From assembly GCA_022494885.1 (NCBI GenBank), contig JAGVSM010003642.1, positions 62,001-126,000 of the forward strand: 64,000 nt of DNA. The letters run 5' to 3'. This DNA is from Micrasema longulum (taxonomy: Eukaryota > Arthropoda > Insecta > Trichoptera > Brachycentridae). Positions 10,646 to 20,790 of the stretch are shown piece by piece; the stretch's first letter is position 1, and each line of letters opens with the position of its first letter. The notes under the pieces were generated by a model. The model did no database searches, was not told the DNA's origin, and saw only the letters and a program-made list of their open reading frames with translations. Position numbers and translations under genes: made by a program.

Positions 10646-11280
10646 TAGCATTATGTAATAAATTAAATAAAGATACTGCAGAACTAATTCACAAAACAAT
10701 CATTCTTCCACATATAGATTACTGCTCAACAATATTATTTTTAGCAAACGAAGGAAATTTAAATAAACTAGAAATTTTACAAAATAAAGCGATGAGAATA
10801 GTTCTTAAGAAAAATAAATATAGCAATGTAAAAAAAATAAGAGATGAACTAAAATGGTTATCTGTAAGAAGGAGACTTAAATTTAATATGTTGATATTTA
10901 TACATAAATTTTTTCACGATAAATTACCAAAATATTTTAAGGATAAAGTTGTCTTAAACAATAATTGTCATGAATATGCTACTAGACAAAAGGATAAAAT
11001 AAGACTACCATTATTGAAAAGAGCTGAGTCGCAAAATTGTTTGATGTATAAGGGTTTAAAAATGTATAATGAGACGCCTGAATGTATGAAGAATGAAAAG
11101 TGTCTGAAAGAATTAAAAATAAATGTAAAAGTTACTGTAAGGAAATGTAAATATATATAGATGATGTAAATGTACACAATAGTTTATATTAGTTTTAATA
11201 TAAGCTAACTTAAGAAATAAATAAAAAATAAAAAAATTAAAAATAATATTACTAGAAATGTAAATGTAATACATATTAAA
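10645..11280 (+). pseudogene. K-type LINE, RT C-terminus
   Basis: The frame is open from 10639 to the stop at 11158-11160. It contains DTAELIHKTIILPHIDYCST, ILFLANEGNLNKLEILQNKA, MRIVLKKNKYSNVKKIRDEL, KWLSVRRRLKFNMLIFIHKF and LPKYFKDKV. The PHIDYCST and LQNKAMRIxL blocks are the standard C-terminal segment after the RT thumb in CR1-like LINEs. Homologous relics are at 48780-49350, 50220-50885 and 12930-13100. The 3' flank is A-rich and contains (AATA)n-like sequence. It is 5'-truncated and has no RT core. Confidence 0.8.
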
Positions 11281-11284
11281 TAAA

Positions 11285-11525
11285 ATAAATAGAACAACTT
11301 TGTTTTTAACCACTAATTTTTATTTTCCACCCACCGATTTCAAAGCAAACAAGCTTTTTGATTCCTTTTTAAAATTTTTTACCATGTTTACTAAATACTA
11401 CACGTGAACCTAAAGGAATCAATTCATTAGTTACGTAAACTCTGAAGAAAAAGATTGTTTGCTTTAAAACCAATCGGTGGAAAATAAAAAAATAGTGGTT
11501 AAAAACAAAGTTGTTTTATTTATTT
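11285..11525. mobile_element. Foldback/PLE terminal unit with GAAAC core
   Basis: A ~65-bp arm ('aacaactttgtttttaacca' ... 'aaagcaaacaagctttttga') returns inverted at 11445-11515. The arms also match the 3' ends of PLE relics at 17140-17250 and 29090-29180. Between the arms lies 'actacacgtgaacctaaagg', also found in those PLEs. I interpret this as the pseudo-LTR-like terminus of a Penelope-like element left as a hairpin. Confidence 0.65.
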
Positions 11526-11529
11526 TATT

Positions 11530-12370
11530 AAAATCAATAACCACAAAGTGAGTGCTTAAATATAAACTTTATGTTGTAATAAATATTATTAAAAATATAT
11601 CTACTTTTGAATATTGGTCGCACAGTTGCACATTATAATATATAATAGAACCATAGTTGACCATACAGTGTACATTTATAATATGCCTACATACAGAACT
11701 GAACATAACCTGCATAATATAGGCTGCGAATTCAAGGCGCAATATCATAAATTGAATTATTTTTGGAAATTTCACTTTTAAAGGAAGTTAAAGATATGTT
11801 ATTAATATCAATACAATTTAATTTCTTATAACACATATTGCAGATTTTATTAACAAATGAATTTTGAAAAGATTTAGTGGAACATTTAGAAATTTTAAAT
11901 AGAGATTGTTCTCTGGTCTGCGTTACTGGGACTCTAAAATTAATAAGTGATAGAATCTTAGGGCAATCTATCATGTTATTCAAAGTCTTATACATAAAAA
12001 TGGCGTCAGCCATGTTCCTGCGAGTTTGGAGAGTTTGGAGTTTAGGTAAGTTCGTAGATTCATCTGAACCTGCAATCTGAGTCAACTACCGCCTAAAATT
12101 GCAAAACGATAGAAATTTTTATTGTGTAAATTCAATTTGGTTTGTGTATTTTTTGTATTGAGGGCTCCAAGCGGGAGATGCAAATTCTAATTAACCTCGA
12201 AGAGAAATTCTAATTAAGAGTTCTAAGAGTGCGCGCATGATTGAATTCTCTCCCTATACGGAAGAGGAAACCTAACATTCGGTATGATTTTTTCACAATT
12301 GAGTTGACATGTGCCTAAAACGGTAACTTATTGTCAAGTAGAACCCCGAGATCTCGCATCTCATTAACTT
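11530..12370 (-). pseudogene. LINE relic with RT thumb and C-terminus, several breaks
   Basis: On the minus strand from 12365 the sequence encodes MRDLGVLLDNKLPF, a stop, then AHVNSIVKKSYRMLGFLFR and GREFNHARTLRTLN, a stop, then after frame changes TRRNMADAIFMYKTLNNMID, PKILSLINFRVPVTQTREQS and NDINN-like sequence to about 11732. RDLGVxxDxKLxFxxHV and LGFxxR are the diagnostic block right after the RT active site in Jockey/CR1-like elements. At least two stops and a frameshift disable it. Its 3' UTR abuts the foldback at 11525. Confidence 0.75.
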
Positions 12371-12518
12371 AAGTAAGTACTTTATAGAAATAATAATATT
12401 ATACACACATATTATCGTATCGTAAAATATTATTTTCTTTTACTTGATGTTAGTCCTTTTATTAAACATCGAATTTACATTTAAGTTTGTAAGTGAAAAT
12501 TCTTGATGGAAGTTCATT

Positions 12519-12893
12519 GTAATTTATTATATAAATAAAACTCGACTGATACTTTAATCCACAAATTTGGAATATCCAGTGACCAGTTTCATCGCTTTCG
12601 CGACACGCTTTTGAGTCTCGAAGATGTCGCGAAAGCGATGAAAGCGGCGGCCTCCGTGGTGTAGTGGTCAAAACGCTTGACTCACGCACGGAAGGTTCCG
12701 GGTTCGATTCCCGGTGAGAACACAAAAAATAAAATGTGATTTTTCTCAAGCCTGGTTGTTCTGTGATGTAATTCACCACTGTAATTGGGCCTCCTAGCCT
12801 GTTGTGGTGCAAAAAAAAAAAAGAAACCGGTCACTGGATATTCCAAATTTGTGGATTAAAGTATCACTCGTGTTTTATTTATATAATAAATCG
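12519..12893. mobile_element. Foldback element with hammerhead-like core, split by SINE-A
   Basis: Left arm (12519-12604) and right arm (12625-12643 plus 12823-12893) are inverted copies of about 80 bp, sharing 'ccacaaatttggaatatcc' and 'gtgacc'. On the plus strand the junction reads gagt, ctcgaaga, stem TCGC-GAAA-GCGA, GAAA, then (after the SINE) ACCGGT, C, ACT. Flanking AGT and ACT can pair. This is hammerhead-like. The sibling at 41041-41525 shares the GGTCACTGG segment. Confidence 0.65.
12645..12822 (+). mobile_element. SINE-A, full-length, young copy with poly(A)
   Basis: A tRNA-like head has A box 'gtggtgtagtggtc' and B box 'ggttccgggttcgattcccg', followed by a ~95-bp body ('gcctcctagcctgttgtggt') and 12 or more A residues. 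A short GAAA target duplication flanks it (12640-12643 and 12823-12826). It interrupts the GAAACCGG core of a foldback element. Copies are at 41930-42103 (reverse) and 24645-24890 (diverged). The clean tail and insertion into a recognisable target suggest recent mobility driven by a LINE in trans. Confidence 0.9.
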
Positions 12894-12929
12894 AATTTAC
12901 ACTTTTGCAGTGTTTTTTATTCAAAATAA

Positions 12930-13100
12930 TTATTAAAACTTTGTTTTGTAATACGGTTAGTTTGTTTCAATTTTCTTGGTTTAGTAAAAATAAAATGCTT
13001 CTACAGTAGGTAATGTGTGGTTCAATAATTGTTTTGAAAATAATTTTTCATGAATCCTTATTAACAAATCTTCAATTGTTTCCAGAATTTAAACATTTTT
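12930..13100 (-). mobile_element. K-type LINE fragment
   Basis: This matches the middle of the 50391-50885 relic in the same orientation ('tgttttgtaatacggttag', 'ggtttagtaaaaataaaatg', 'gtgtggttcaataattg'). The RT-like peptide is interrupted. Confidence 0.65.
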
Positions 13101-13565
13101 GCAATTTTTTTAAATACCATCTTAGTATTTTGATTTCATATAAGTTTTGAATCCATCACTATACCGAAATATTTCATTTTAATAATAACATTAAATTTTT
13201 AATTATATATTTATATTGACGGCGTTACTTTTATTATTTTGTTAGCCATATTAATTTATTTTGATTTGTTCATATTTAATTTATTTTTAGCCACAATTTT
13301 TTTCATTATTATTTGTTATCAAGGACGTCAAACAGTTTAGTATAACGCCCAAAAATGACTAAACAAATACAAAATTCTCCTGTGATCTTAAGTTTGCCGA
13401 CATTGGCTTTTATAAATCTGAGTCAAAGATTTATTATGATGTCTGATTTTTACAAAAAACTTACTATCCGGGCTTTTAATGAAGCCATTTTATTCGTATT
13501 AATATTTAAAACATTTACTATGTTGTCAAATAATTTATTAAATAAAATTCAACATTTATGTTCAA
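13100..13565. other. AT-rich interval
   Basis: No recognised gene. An 79-codon open frame at 13355-13594 has no known motif, though it lies next to a PLE-type terminal arm and could be decayed PLE C-terminal sequence. Confidence 0.35.
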
Positions 13566-13569
13566 CCAC

Positions 13570-13630
13570 TCGCCGACTTTTCAAGGTATACTAGTTTCGA
13601 GACGTACCCGTCTCTTATACAGGATACCAA
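13570..13630 (-). ncRNA. Hammerhead-like terminal arm (single)
   Basis: The minus strand has a perfect 6-bp stem GAGACG-GGTA-CGTCTC (plus 13599-13614), directly followed by GAAAC and the palindrome ACTAGT, then A. The upstream CUGANGA box is degraded to CTGTATAA. This is the same core as in PLE family 2 at 60037-60535. It is a relic, since no second arm is seen nearby. Confidence 0.45.
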
Positions 13631-14700
13631 TTTAACTATCACGCCAATCTAACTATACACGATGGGTATACAAAGTTTTCTTCAATTTAAAGGGGCCCTT
13701 GTTTTGCGACATGTAAGGTGTTTTAATAACCATGGGGTCGGAATCTCTGAAACTGGAACAAAGTGATAATACCATTTCAAATTTAATTACAGTTTGTTTG
13801 CATTTTGTGCAAACCTCGGGGGATGTTTTTGTATGCATTAGTCCCATTACTGCTCCAGAATATAATATGACAGGATCTTTTTATGCATGTTTGTATGTCC
13901 CATGAGTCGAGACAAATAGCTTCAGGTAAAGTTTTATATCCATACTCAAGAACACGTAGCTTTTTTGCAATTTTTAAGTTAAAATGGGGGCTGAGCAGTC
14001 TTTTAGTGAGTCTGACCCGTCACGCTAAGAGGTAAAACTTGTATTCCAGTAAATTTGGAGTAGCCAAGTTTAGCGAAATTAGTAAAGTACAAACAGCATT
14101 TTTTTTTGACAAAAGTTGCATTCATCGTTGTTTAGACCTTTTATGAGCAGATTTCTGAAGATATTTAATTTTTCTATTTGGCCTACTAGAGTATTCTGAT
14201 TATGTTTTATCGCGTAAGCGCATTAATGATTTTTTGTATGACGTAATTAATACTTACATTTTCTTGTACTTGTATTTAAGTTTTGAAGCTTCAAAGATGT
14301 ACTTTTGCCTAATTATTATTTTTAGACTATTGTGTCTTGAATAAGAAACACTGTTCATTGTATTTGTAACATTATATGAGTAGGTAAAACAGCGCGCTTT
14401 TAGAAAAATATATTTGGGTATGACTTTATTTCTTTGAACAATGCAATTCGTATGTAAAGCTCTTAATTTTTTAGATTTGCTGCGTAATATTCTTTATAAA
14501 GGAAATAGAACTTTGTCATGTTTGGAATTACGCAGTTTTGTTTAAGACGAATTTATTATTTACTATGGCGTCTTCACGCCGGCCATTTGTTTAAAATTAA
14601 AACAAATAGTTTTCCTTTATAAGAGGGGAACGCAGGCAGATTGAGGCAGATTGTAGTCAGAATTAAGAGACAGCGGAACATTTTATTTTAATTAGTGGAG
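13630..14700. other. Interval without recognised feature
   Basis: About 1 kb. A small inverted repeat ('atttgttt'/'aaacaaat' near 14590-14612) is the only structure I note. No ORF carries a recognisable domain. Confidence 0.4.
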
Positions 14701-14800
14701 TGTGTACTAACGCCGTTCCCCAGCCGGGGTAGGCGGAGAGGAAAGAACGCCGTATTACTCTGTCTTTGTATACGGACCTCGCTTCTTTTTTTTTATACGC
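14700..14800 (-). mobile_element. RTE-like 3' end, short fragment
   Basis: 'ttccccagccggggtaggc' and 'agagg...gaacgccgtattactctg' match the start of the 8050 and 20400 copies in the same orientation. Only about 90 bases survive. Confidence 0.6.
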
Positions 14801-15515
14801 CTTTTCTTTGCAAGTTGACATCTACGCCCTGTTTTGATAATGTTATACTTCTAAATAAGTGAAAAATAAACCAAATTCAAATCAAAAGTGTTTTTCTACT
14901 CTTTGATTTACGAGATTGCCATGTTTCAGTACCATTAAGACGATACAATCAATAAACTTGCTTATTATGTACACTGTTAAAAGTTCTAGAGGTGGATTTT
15001 TTCTGCCTTTAAAAAGCTTCTATTTTCTTTTTTGGTATTGGAATCAGGAGGAATATTCCATAGTGGGCCAATCAGGAACTTCTAAGCATTTGCTTTTTTG
15101 AAGAGAAAACCACTTAAAACTTTTCAGAAGAAGCCAGCCGGGTGACAGTCATCAACAGGCCTTACGTTCCACTCGAAGAGTGTTTTTCATTTTGCGTCCT
15201 ACTATAGTTTATTTTACAAATGTCCTGCAATAACTTGACCATATAAGATACTACTCGCAGTCTCACTGATTTGATGTCGTATAAGTCCTCGCTCAGACTT
15301 CTGCATCACATCTCGTTGGATACAAATAGCTGTGCATCGCTGCTGTCCCCTGTTGTGTTGAATTAAGCCATCATTTTTTTTCACACATAATAAAATATGC
15401 ATTTTGAATTGGGTGCTGCAGTCTGTAAATATTATATATTACAAGAGACATGTCGATTACATTTATGAATTATTTGTTTATTCATTTTTATTTAAATCTT
15501 TAATTGTTACGTAAT
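14800..15515. other. Interval without recognised feature
   Basis: Two short open frames (plus 14916-15101, minus 15214-15402) show no domain I know, no splice sites of note and no second copy in the window. Confidence 0.35.
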
Positions 15516-15516
15516 A

Positions 15517-15556
15517 AATCGACCAGTTTCAAGGAAACTGTCTCATCATCAAGATT
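15517..15556 (-). ncRNA. Hammerhead-like motif, best core with complementary flanks
   Basis: Minus strand order: AATC, TTGATGA, a 15-nt stem II region, GAAAC, ACTGGT (with the A shared), C, GATT. The consensus hammerhead is CUGANGA ... GAAA ... UH with flanking stem I. Here the first core base is T instead of C. AATC/GATT gives stem I and ACTGGT is a near-palindrome for a dimer-type stem III. Stem II pairing is weak, so activity is doubtful. Confidence 0.45.
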
Positions 15557-16084
15557 GTCGGCATTATTAATATCTTTGTTCTCCGTTTTTGTTTCATTAT
15601 CTTATTTTCTTACAATATCGTTTAATTCTTATCATAAAGCGAGTGATTATAAACTAGTCCTGATTGTGAGGTTGTACCTATAAGTATAAAATCAAAAAGG
15701 TTTCAATACCTATTTCGCAGAATCAGTAAAAAACGTATTTTTCATAAACCTAAGTACAAAAAAGAATCAAACACATTAGACAGGTTGGCCGAGTAGCAGG
15801 TCCAAGTTTAAAATCTCACTCTTTCACTTGTTTCCTATTTTCCATCGCAGTTACGACAAAATAGCCTAGAAATAAAAATATTTTACTGAATCAAAACTAT
15901 CTTCCTTAAACCTTTGTTCGCATCTGATAGTGCATAAAGCATTGGTTAAATAAATGCAGCGTATCTTGATCATTTGTCAAAATCAGGAAAAGTGATTCAC
16001 GCTTTAAATACCAGTCTAGGAGCAAAAATATTGCAATGAAAAACCACGTGATTTAAAAATATTTCATGACGTTCGATCCTGGAA

Positions 16085-16150
16085 TTCCAAATCACTATGC
16101 GCTTTGTAGCTGTAAGACATGCTGTCATCTAGATTCTATGGGTAAATTAT
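16085..16150 (+). repeat. Short dispersed motif 'tgtagctgtaagac'
   Basis: 'tatgcgctttgtagctgtaa', 'gacatgctgtcatctag' and 'atgggtaaat' recur at 21135-21190, 21238-21285, 21395-21430 and, more diverged, 32830-32870. The unit is about 45-65 bases and its nature is unknown. Confidence 0.5.
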
Positions 16151-16239
16151 TTTTATTTATCAACAATATTTTGAGTCTCTCTAAGCTGGAAAGAACTGGA
16201 TTCAATTCAAAGGTTTTAACTCTTTAACTTTACTAAGAT

Positions 16240-16415
16240 TACCATATGGAAGAATGAAAGAAATATAGATGTTTAAACAAAGGCAGAATAGTAAATCTTA
16301 CACAATGTGTAAAGTGGCCATTGAAACCAGCCAAAAACAGGTCATAAGCCTTGTAAATGCCTTGACTTCTATATCCCTATTTATAAAATGCTCTTCCTCA
16401 GTGTTGTTATGATTT
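16240..16415 (-). mobile_element. FB380 terminal fragment
   Basis: The reverse orientation matches the FB380 left end ('tacacaatgtgtaaagtggcc', trimmed; 'gtcataagccttgtaaatg'). It ends near 16405 with the decayed terminus. Confidence 0.65.
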
Positions 16416-16844
16416 TTGTATAAAAGTATTAACTAAGGTATTTATTTACATTACATTTCATATTTTAGTGGTAAAAAATATTCCTTATTGGCAAAAGTGC
16501 TGCTATGAAAGAATTAAATATGTTTTATGACACTATTTATTTGTTTTTACATATTTTCTCCGGGAATTTTCTCCATAAATACATAATAAAAATGATAAAA
16601 TTGCGTAACTGTAACGAAAATATTAAGAAAGTACATACATAAATGCGAAAAATTTAAAAAGAAAAACCATTTTTACACATTGAAAAAGGTTAAAAATTAT
16701 TTAATATATCTTTTATATTTAAATTATTTTTAAAAAACGATCGTTAGCAAGGCGTATCGGAATGTTTATTGTACAACCTCCCTGGGTGATTTAAAAATGA
16801 AACTGCATAAAATATCCTTATATCCTAAATAAGTAAATGAAAAT

Positions 16845-16905
16845 CGAACCCAGGACCTCCATCATAGTTAGCAAACATACTAACCACTACACTAAAAGTC
16901 GGACT
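16845..16905 (-). mobile_element. tRNA-like SINE head
   Basis: The minus strand reads 'gtgtagtggttagtatg', a good A-box-like segment, followed by 'gtcctgggttcgatttt', a B-box-like segment. The acceptor stem ends do not pair well, so this is a tRNA-derived SINE head rather than a tRNA gene. Confidence 0.5.
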
Positions 16906-17139
16906 TATCGCCATTCTATTTCCTTTTCCAGGAATCTGGTTTCATTTTACAGATAAAACTGAATTTTTCATCTGCCCGGGCACGCCTAAAATGGAAACAT
17001 GTTTTTTTTTTCGTTTTTTCGTTATTATTACTTTACTGTATAGAAAAAATAAACGCATAATTAATTGTAGAGTCGTCACCTGCTCTAAGCAGGACTCTTA
17101 ATACAGTGTCCTTTATTAAATTTTACATTAGGATGAAAT

Positions 17140-17560
17140 GAATAAAACAACTTAGTTTTTAACCACTAACTTTTCTTTTTTTTTTCCACCGACCAGTTTC
17201 AAAGCAAACAAGCTTCTTGGTCAAGGTTTACGTAACTAATGAATGAATTCCTATTTTATTTTTATCATGTTTACTAAAGACTACACGTGGACCCAATAAG
17301 TCAAGTCTTTTTTTCCTTACAAGGGTGGTAATTTGGTATCAAGATTTTTAAAGCTAGACAGGAGATGAGTGAAATAAATATTGTTTATTTGGTAATGAAC
17401 ATTTTTTTTATTTTTATGAATCGCTTTTTCAATTTCTAATTTGGCTAATTTTAATATTTTATTTTCAACATGAAGTACTTTTTATCCAGTGACTTTGTTG
17501 AAGTTATGATTATTTTCTATCAGATGATTTGCGAGTTCAGAAAAATGATTGTTATTTAAG
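17140..17560 (-). pseudogene. Penelope-like element, C-terminus plus 3' terminal arm
   Basis: On the minus strand from about 17555 the frame encodes NNNHFSELANHLIENNHNFN, KVTG, stop, KVLHVENKILKLAKLEIEKA and NIYFTHLLSSFKNLDTKLPP, then TAA near 17330. The xFAxHLxxNxHxF, then ILKLxxLEIEKA arrangement is the end of the GIY-YIG C-terminal domain in Penelope polyproteins. The 3' region (17140-17325) carries the shared arm with CTTG..., GAAACTGGTC, found as a hairpin at 11285-11525. It is 5'-truncated with one nonsense codon. Confidence 0.7.
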
Positions 17561-17920
17561 CATTTTAAGTTGGTGCTTCAAATATAAACTTTATAAATTT
17601 TTATTGTTCAATTTTTTATTTCATTTTTTCAATGCCGATATGCTACAAGCAGATTTTGGTTTATTTTTTTAAGTATTTTTACTTTACTCTTTACTCTGTT
17701 TTATGGGAAAGTGTATTCAACATACGTATACTTGATTATGTTTACTTTCAGTCATTATAAGAGGGATAAATAATTATTTTCTTTAATGGAAAAATCCATA
17801 GTTTGTTTATCTCATAGAGCTGTTTGTACATTTTGACATTTGGCACACCGCTCCATTTCCGCACCCCTTGTTAAACTGCGCCATTCTGCCAAAATGTTTT
17901 GTTCCCTGCCGTATAACCTA
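17560..17920. other. AT-rich interval downstream of the candidate exon
   Basis: If the minus-strand exon at 17922-18138 is real, this interval is the beginning of its downstream intron. I see no second exon here. Confidence 0.3.
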
Positions 17921-17921
17921 C

Positions 17922-18138
17922 CTCAACATTGAGCCAACAGACTAACCCACATAGCGCAAATAGCGCAGCAATTTTCAGTTTCAGTAAATGTATCTCATTT
18001 AGGGGCTGAAGAGATATTGAATTCATTTCAGGCGCCACTTTCAGGAATCGGCGGCGGCGCCAGAACTTTGCAGCGAAATGACTCGAACCACTTTCGTCTG
18101 ATAGAGTTCTCATATCGGTAATGAGCATTGCGGAAACA
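17922..18138 (-). CDS. Candidate host-gene exon: charged segment then membrane anchor
   Basis: On the minus strand this 217-nt segment starts after 'ttaaattttttcag' (a strong acceptor) and ends in GTTGAG|GTAGGT (a good donor). It is open throughout, much more GC-rich than its surroundings and has no second copy in the window. The first ATG (18126-18128) opens 69 codons to the donor in phase 0. The peptide has SSHFAAKFWRRRRFLKVAPE (basic) and LLKLKIAALFALCGLVCWLN (hydrophobic, residues ~48-66), an order typical of type II membrane proteins such as Golgi enzymes, or of a signal anchor. Exon status is my inference. No family is recognised and no partner exon was found. Confidence 0.4.
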
Positions 18139-18139
18139 C

Positions 18140-18445
18140 TGAAAAAATTTAAAGTTATATTATGAGTATCTACCAGCTTTATTATGTTATGTTTTCATTT
18201 CATTATGGTGCATTGGGCATTGCATTGTTAATTAAACAGCAGCGTATTTCGAGCATCTGTTACTAGAAGGTATGGTGATGTCTTACGCTTCAGAAGCCAG
18301 TCCAAGAAAAATGAAATAGTTCAATGTAAAACTACCCATGTTATGCACATCATAATTATCATGTTACTATCCACCATCTATGGTGCATAAGGCATTGCAC
18401 ACGTACACCAAATGACACCTACATTGCTCAGCTGTTACATTATTT
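18140..18445. other. Interval upstream of the candidate exon
   Basis: No coding or RNA gene seen. The segment 'tcttacgcttcagaagcca' resembles 63375-63400 and may be a repeat fragment. Confidence 0.3.
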
Positions 18446-19160
18446 AAAAAAAAAAATATTTCGAATACAAACAGATGTACAGGTTAAATGAATATTTAAA
18501 AAAAAACTACATAAAATGTCTACATAGTAGGGCCTGCCATCCAATTATATGTATTCACTAAATAGTATACTGTAATAAAGCGACGACGGCTTGCAGATTA
18601 AACTATTTAAATAATAAATATACTTTATATTAAAATAAGATAAATATGGACAAAAAAAGGAAATAGTGGAAAGGAAAAGAAGGAAATTGATAGGGAGTGG
18701 TAAAGGATGATTGAAGGAAAGTAAGAGTGGAAAGTTGCATTTGATTTAATGATTGAATGAATTATGAAAAAGAGCATGAATCAAGCCGATTAATTCTCTT
18801 CTGTACATATTGTATGGAGTGTTAAATATATCAAGACTATTATTTTTTTTGTTAAATGTTTCACATTTACGAGGGATCGTAGAATGTTTCCGATGATTAG
18901 TTTTAATTTTGCGAATATAGAAAACATCAGAGAGTCTAGTTGGCCTGGAGGGGACACGGTTAGCAAGTAGATTAATGAGTTCCAGGGAATCGAATCTATT
19001 ATTGACAATTTTGTAAAGCAAGATGTCATCAAACATATCTCTTTTGTGTGCTAATGAATCAAGGTTATAAAATTTTAATGAAGCTAAACAATTTGGAAAA
19101 TGCAAATGAAATTTGTATTCTAGTTTTATCCGAAATTTTTTTTGAACACTCTCGATTCAA
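18445..19160 (-). pseudogene. LINE relic, RT C-terminus with complete 3' UTR
   Basis: The minus frame from 19156 to 18746 encodes IESVQKKFRIKLEYKF, CLASLKFYNLDSLAHKRDMF, DILLYKIVNNRFDSLELINL, VPSRPTRLSDVFYI and SLDIFNTPYNMYRREL, then stops. This is the same C-terminal layout as 3943-4353. The 3' UTR runs to about 18445, passes 'ccgtcgtcgctttatt' and 'aacctgtacatctgtttg' on the minus strand, and ends A-rich. A second copy is in the opposite orientation at 22010-22465. It is 5'-truncated and lacks RT catalytic motifs. Confidence 0.8.
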
Positions 19161-19259
19161 TAAGGTGATAAAACCTTTATTTCTGGTGCCATTCCAGAAA
19201 CAGTGAAATATTGCGGTATAATACTACCATTTAAGCACATTTTTAAATCAATATTCCAT

Positions 19260-19335
19260 ATTTACCATGCTAGAAATCGAACCTAGAATCTCAAAAATGG
19301 TTGTCAAACTCGCCAACTACTACAAAATGCGGCAG
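19260..19335 (-). mobile_element. tRNA-like SINE head
   Basis: The minus strand reads 'ttgtagtagttggcgagttt' and then 'gattctaggttcgatttct', a B-box-like segment. There is no cloverleaf acceptor pairing. Confidence 0.45.
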
Positions 19336-19699
19336 ACTTATCTCCACATAATTTTCTTAATCAAAATTTTTACCTGACAGCTATCGAGTCAATATCATTC
19401 GTTTGCTTTTACCTAGGAAACAGCAAAAAAAAGCAAAACTGGTCGAAGAGCCAACCTTTTATTCATAGCATTTTACCGTGACTTTAACTTTTTCTACGCA
19501 AATATCGCGAACATATTTGGCAGCTTTATTGTCTCAATTGATTGCGAACTGAAGAAGGTATTGAAAACGCTGACATTTGTCAATTTGTCATTCCATTGTG
19601 AAGGCTTCTAATCATATAAAACAACATGTCACGTAAAAGCAAATACAATATCCTGCAAAACAGAAAATTTTCTTTGGAATGATATTCGCATTGAAAAGA

Positions 19700-19885
19700 T
19701 AAATATTTTTTATATTGAAATCCAGTACATTTATAGTTTTTTTTTTCAAATTTGATGTGGAAATGTTTACTTGAAGATAACAAAAAATACAACTTGTTCG
19801 TTTATATGAATAAGAGAGATATATCAAGTTTTGTATCCTATGTAGAATAGTGATACACTACAGCCACACAAGAGTTAAATATATG
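19700..19885 (+). repeat. Dispersed repeat also at 55235-55390
   Basis: 'gagatatatcaagttttgt', 'tcctatgta', 'cacacaagagttaa' match 55330-55390 with similar spacing. Nature unknown. Confidence 0.55.
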
Positions 19886-20039
19886 TATGTATGTACATGT
19901 GCAAAAATATGTCAGTACGAAAAACGATACAATCTTTTTCTGTATGTTTTTGTGTTATTAACTTCCCCTCACACTCACATACACTCTCATCCACTATAAT
20001 ACATACACACCTTCACACTCTTTTCACATTTTTACATAT

Positions 20040-20345
20040 ATCGTTGAGCGTTGGATATAACGTTGGAAAAAAAGTGTATTAACCAACGCACTTCTTTCGA
20101 TTATTGCGCGGTATATTTGACAACCCTGAAATTATGCGGAGTATTATCTTTTATGTTCCGGATAATTACCTTAGACAGCGTCAGCATAGACTGTTTCACA
20201 TTCCAATATACAGGACCAATCTGCCAATGGTTAAGCCTGTTAGAAGGACTATCTCTATGTTGAACAATATCACTTTGTACATTGAGATTTTTCACGTCTC
20301 TGAGGGAGTTTTTCGTTACAAGATTCTCTTACTTTTTTAACATAT
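20040..20345 (+). pseudogene. LINE RT C-terminal relic (LRQRQHRLFHIP type)
   Basis: After a frameshift near 20100, the frame reads RGIFDNPEIMRSIIFYVPDN, YLRQRQHRLFHIPIYRTNLP, RRTISMLNNITLYIEIFHVS and stops at 20338-20340. Upstream in another frame is VGYNVGKKVY. The same protein tail occurs at 34251-34436 on the minus strand. FxVPxxxLRxRxxxLFxxPxxRTN followed by a DIF/EIF block is the end of Jockey-like RT proteins. C-rich CACTCAC repeats sit just upstream (19965-20035). Confidence 0.65.
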
Positions 20346-20387
20346 TATTCTTTGGATATTATGTATACTAATCTGTTTTTTTTATAT

Positions 20388-20790
20388 ACTACTACTACTA
20401 CTACTACCATCACGCCATTTCCCCGTAGGGGTAGGCAGAGAGAATGGACCGCCACACACGTCTATCCTGGCATACTAGCCTCTTCCACATTCATACATCT
20501 TGTCATACATGCCCTTCGGTTCTGTCTGCTTTTGACATGACCAGACTTAAGATTTTGGTTTATCTGATCATGCCACGTCTTCCTTGGTCGTCCTCGTCTA
20601 ACGTTGCCGTTCATTTTTGCCATATATACTTGTTTTACCATTCTCTCGTCGTCCATTCGTTCTACGTGACCAAACCATCTCAGAGACCCATTCTTAATCT
20701 TATCAATTATACTTGTCTCAGATTTACACTCTCACCTGATTTCATCATTCGAATTAGTTCTATATCTATAAATTAAGATATTCCATTTTG
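20388..20790 (-). pseudogene. RTE-like 3' end, (TAC)n tail
   Basis: The minus strand encodes NGSLRWFGHVERMDDERMVK, QVYMAKMNGNVRRGRPRKTW and HDQINQNLKSGHVKSRQNRR, continuing to CMNVEEA, with a frameshift before the terminal RVWRSILSAYPYGEM. RWxGHVxRM...GRPRKTW is the diagnostic C-terminal block of RTE-type elements. The 3' tail is a (GTA)n microsatellite (plus strand 'actactactactactac'), different from the (GTTA)n of the sister copy at 8050. Confidence 0.85.

Noticed and set aside
20104..20340. Host gene exon
   Set aside because: The same peptide tail (LRQRQHRLFHIPIYRTNLP) occurs at 34.3 kb in a LINE relic, so it is retroelement-derived.
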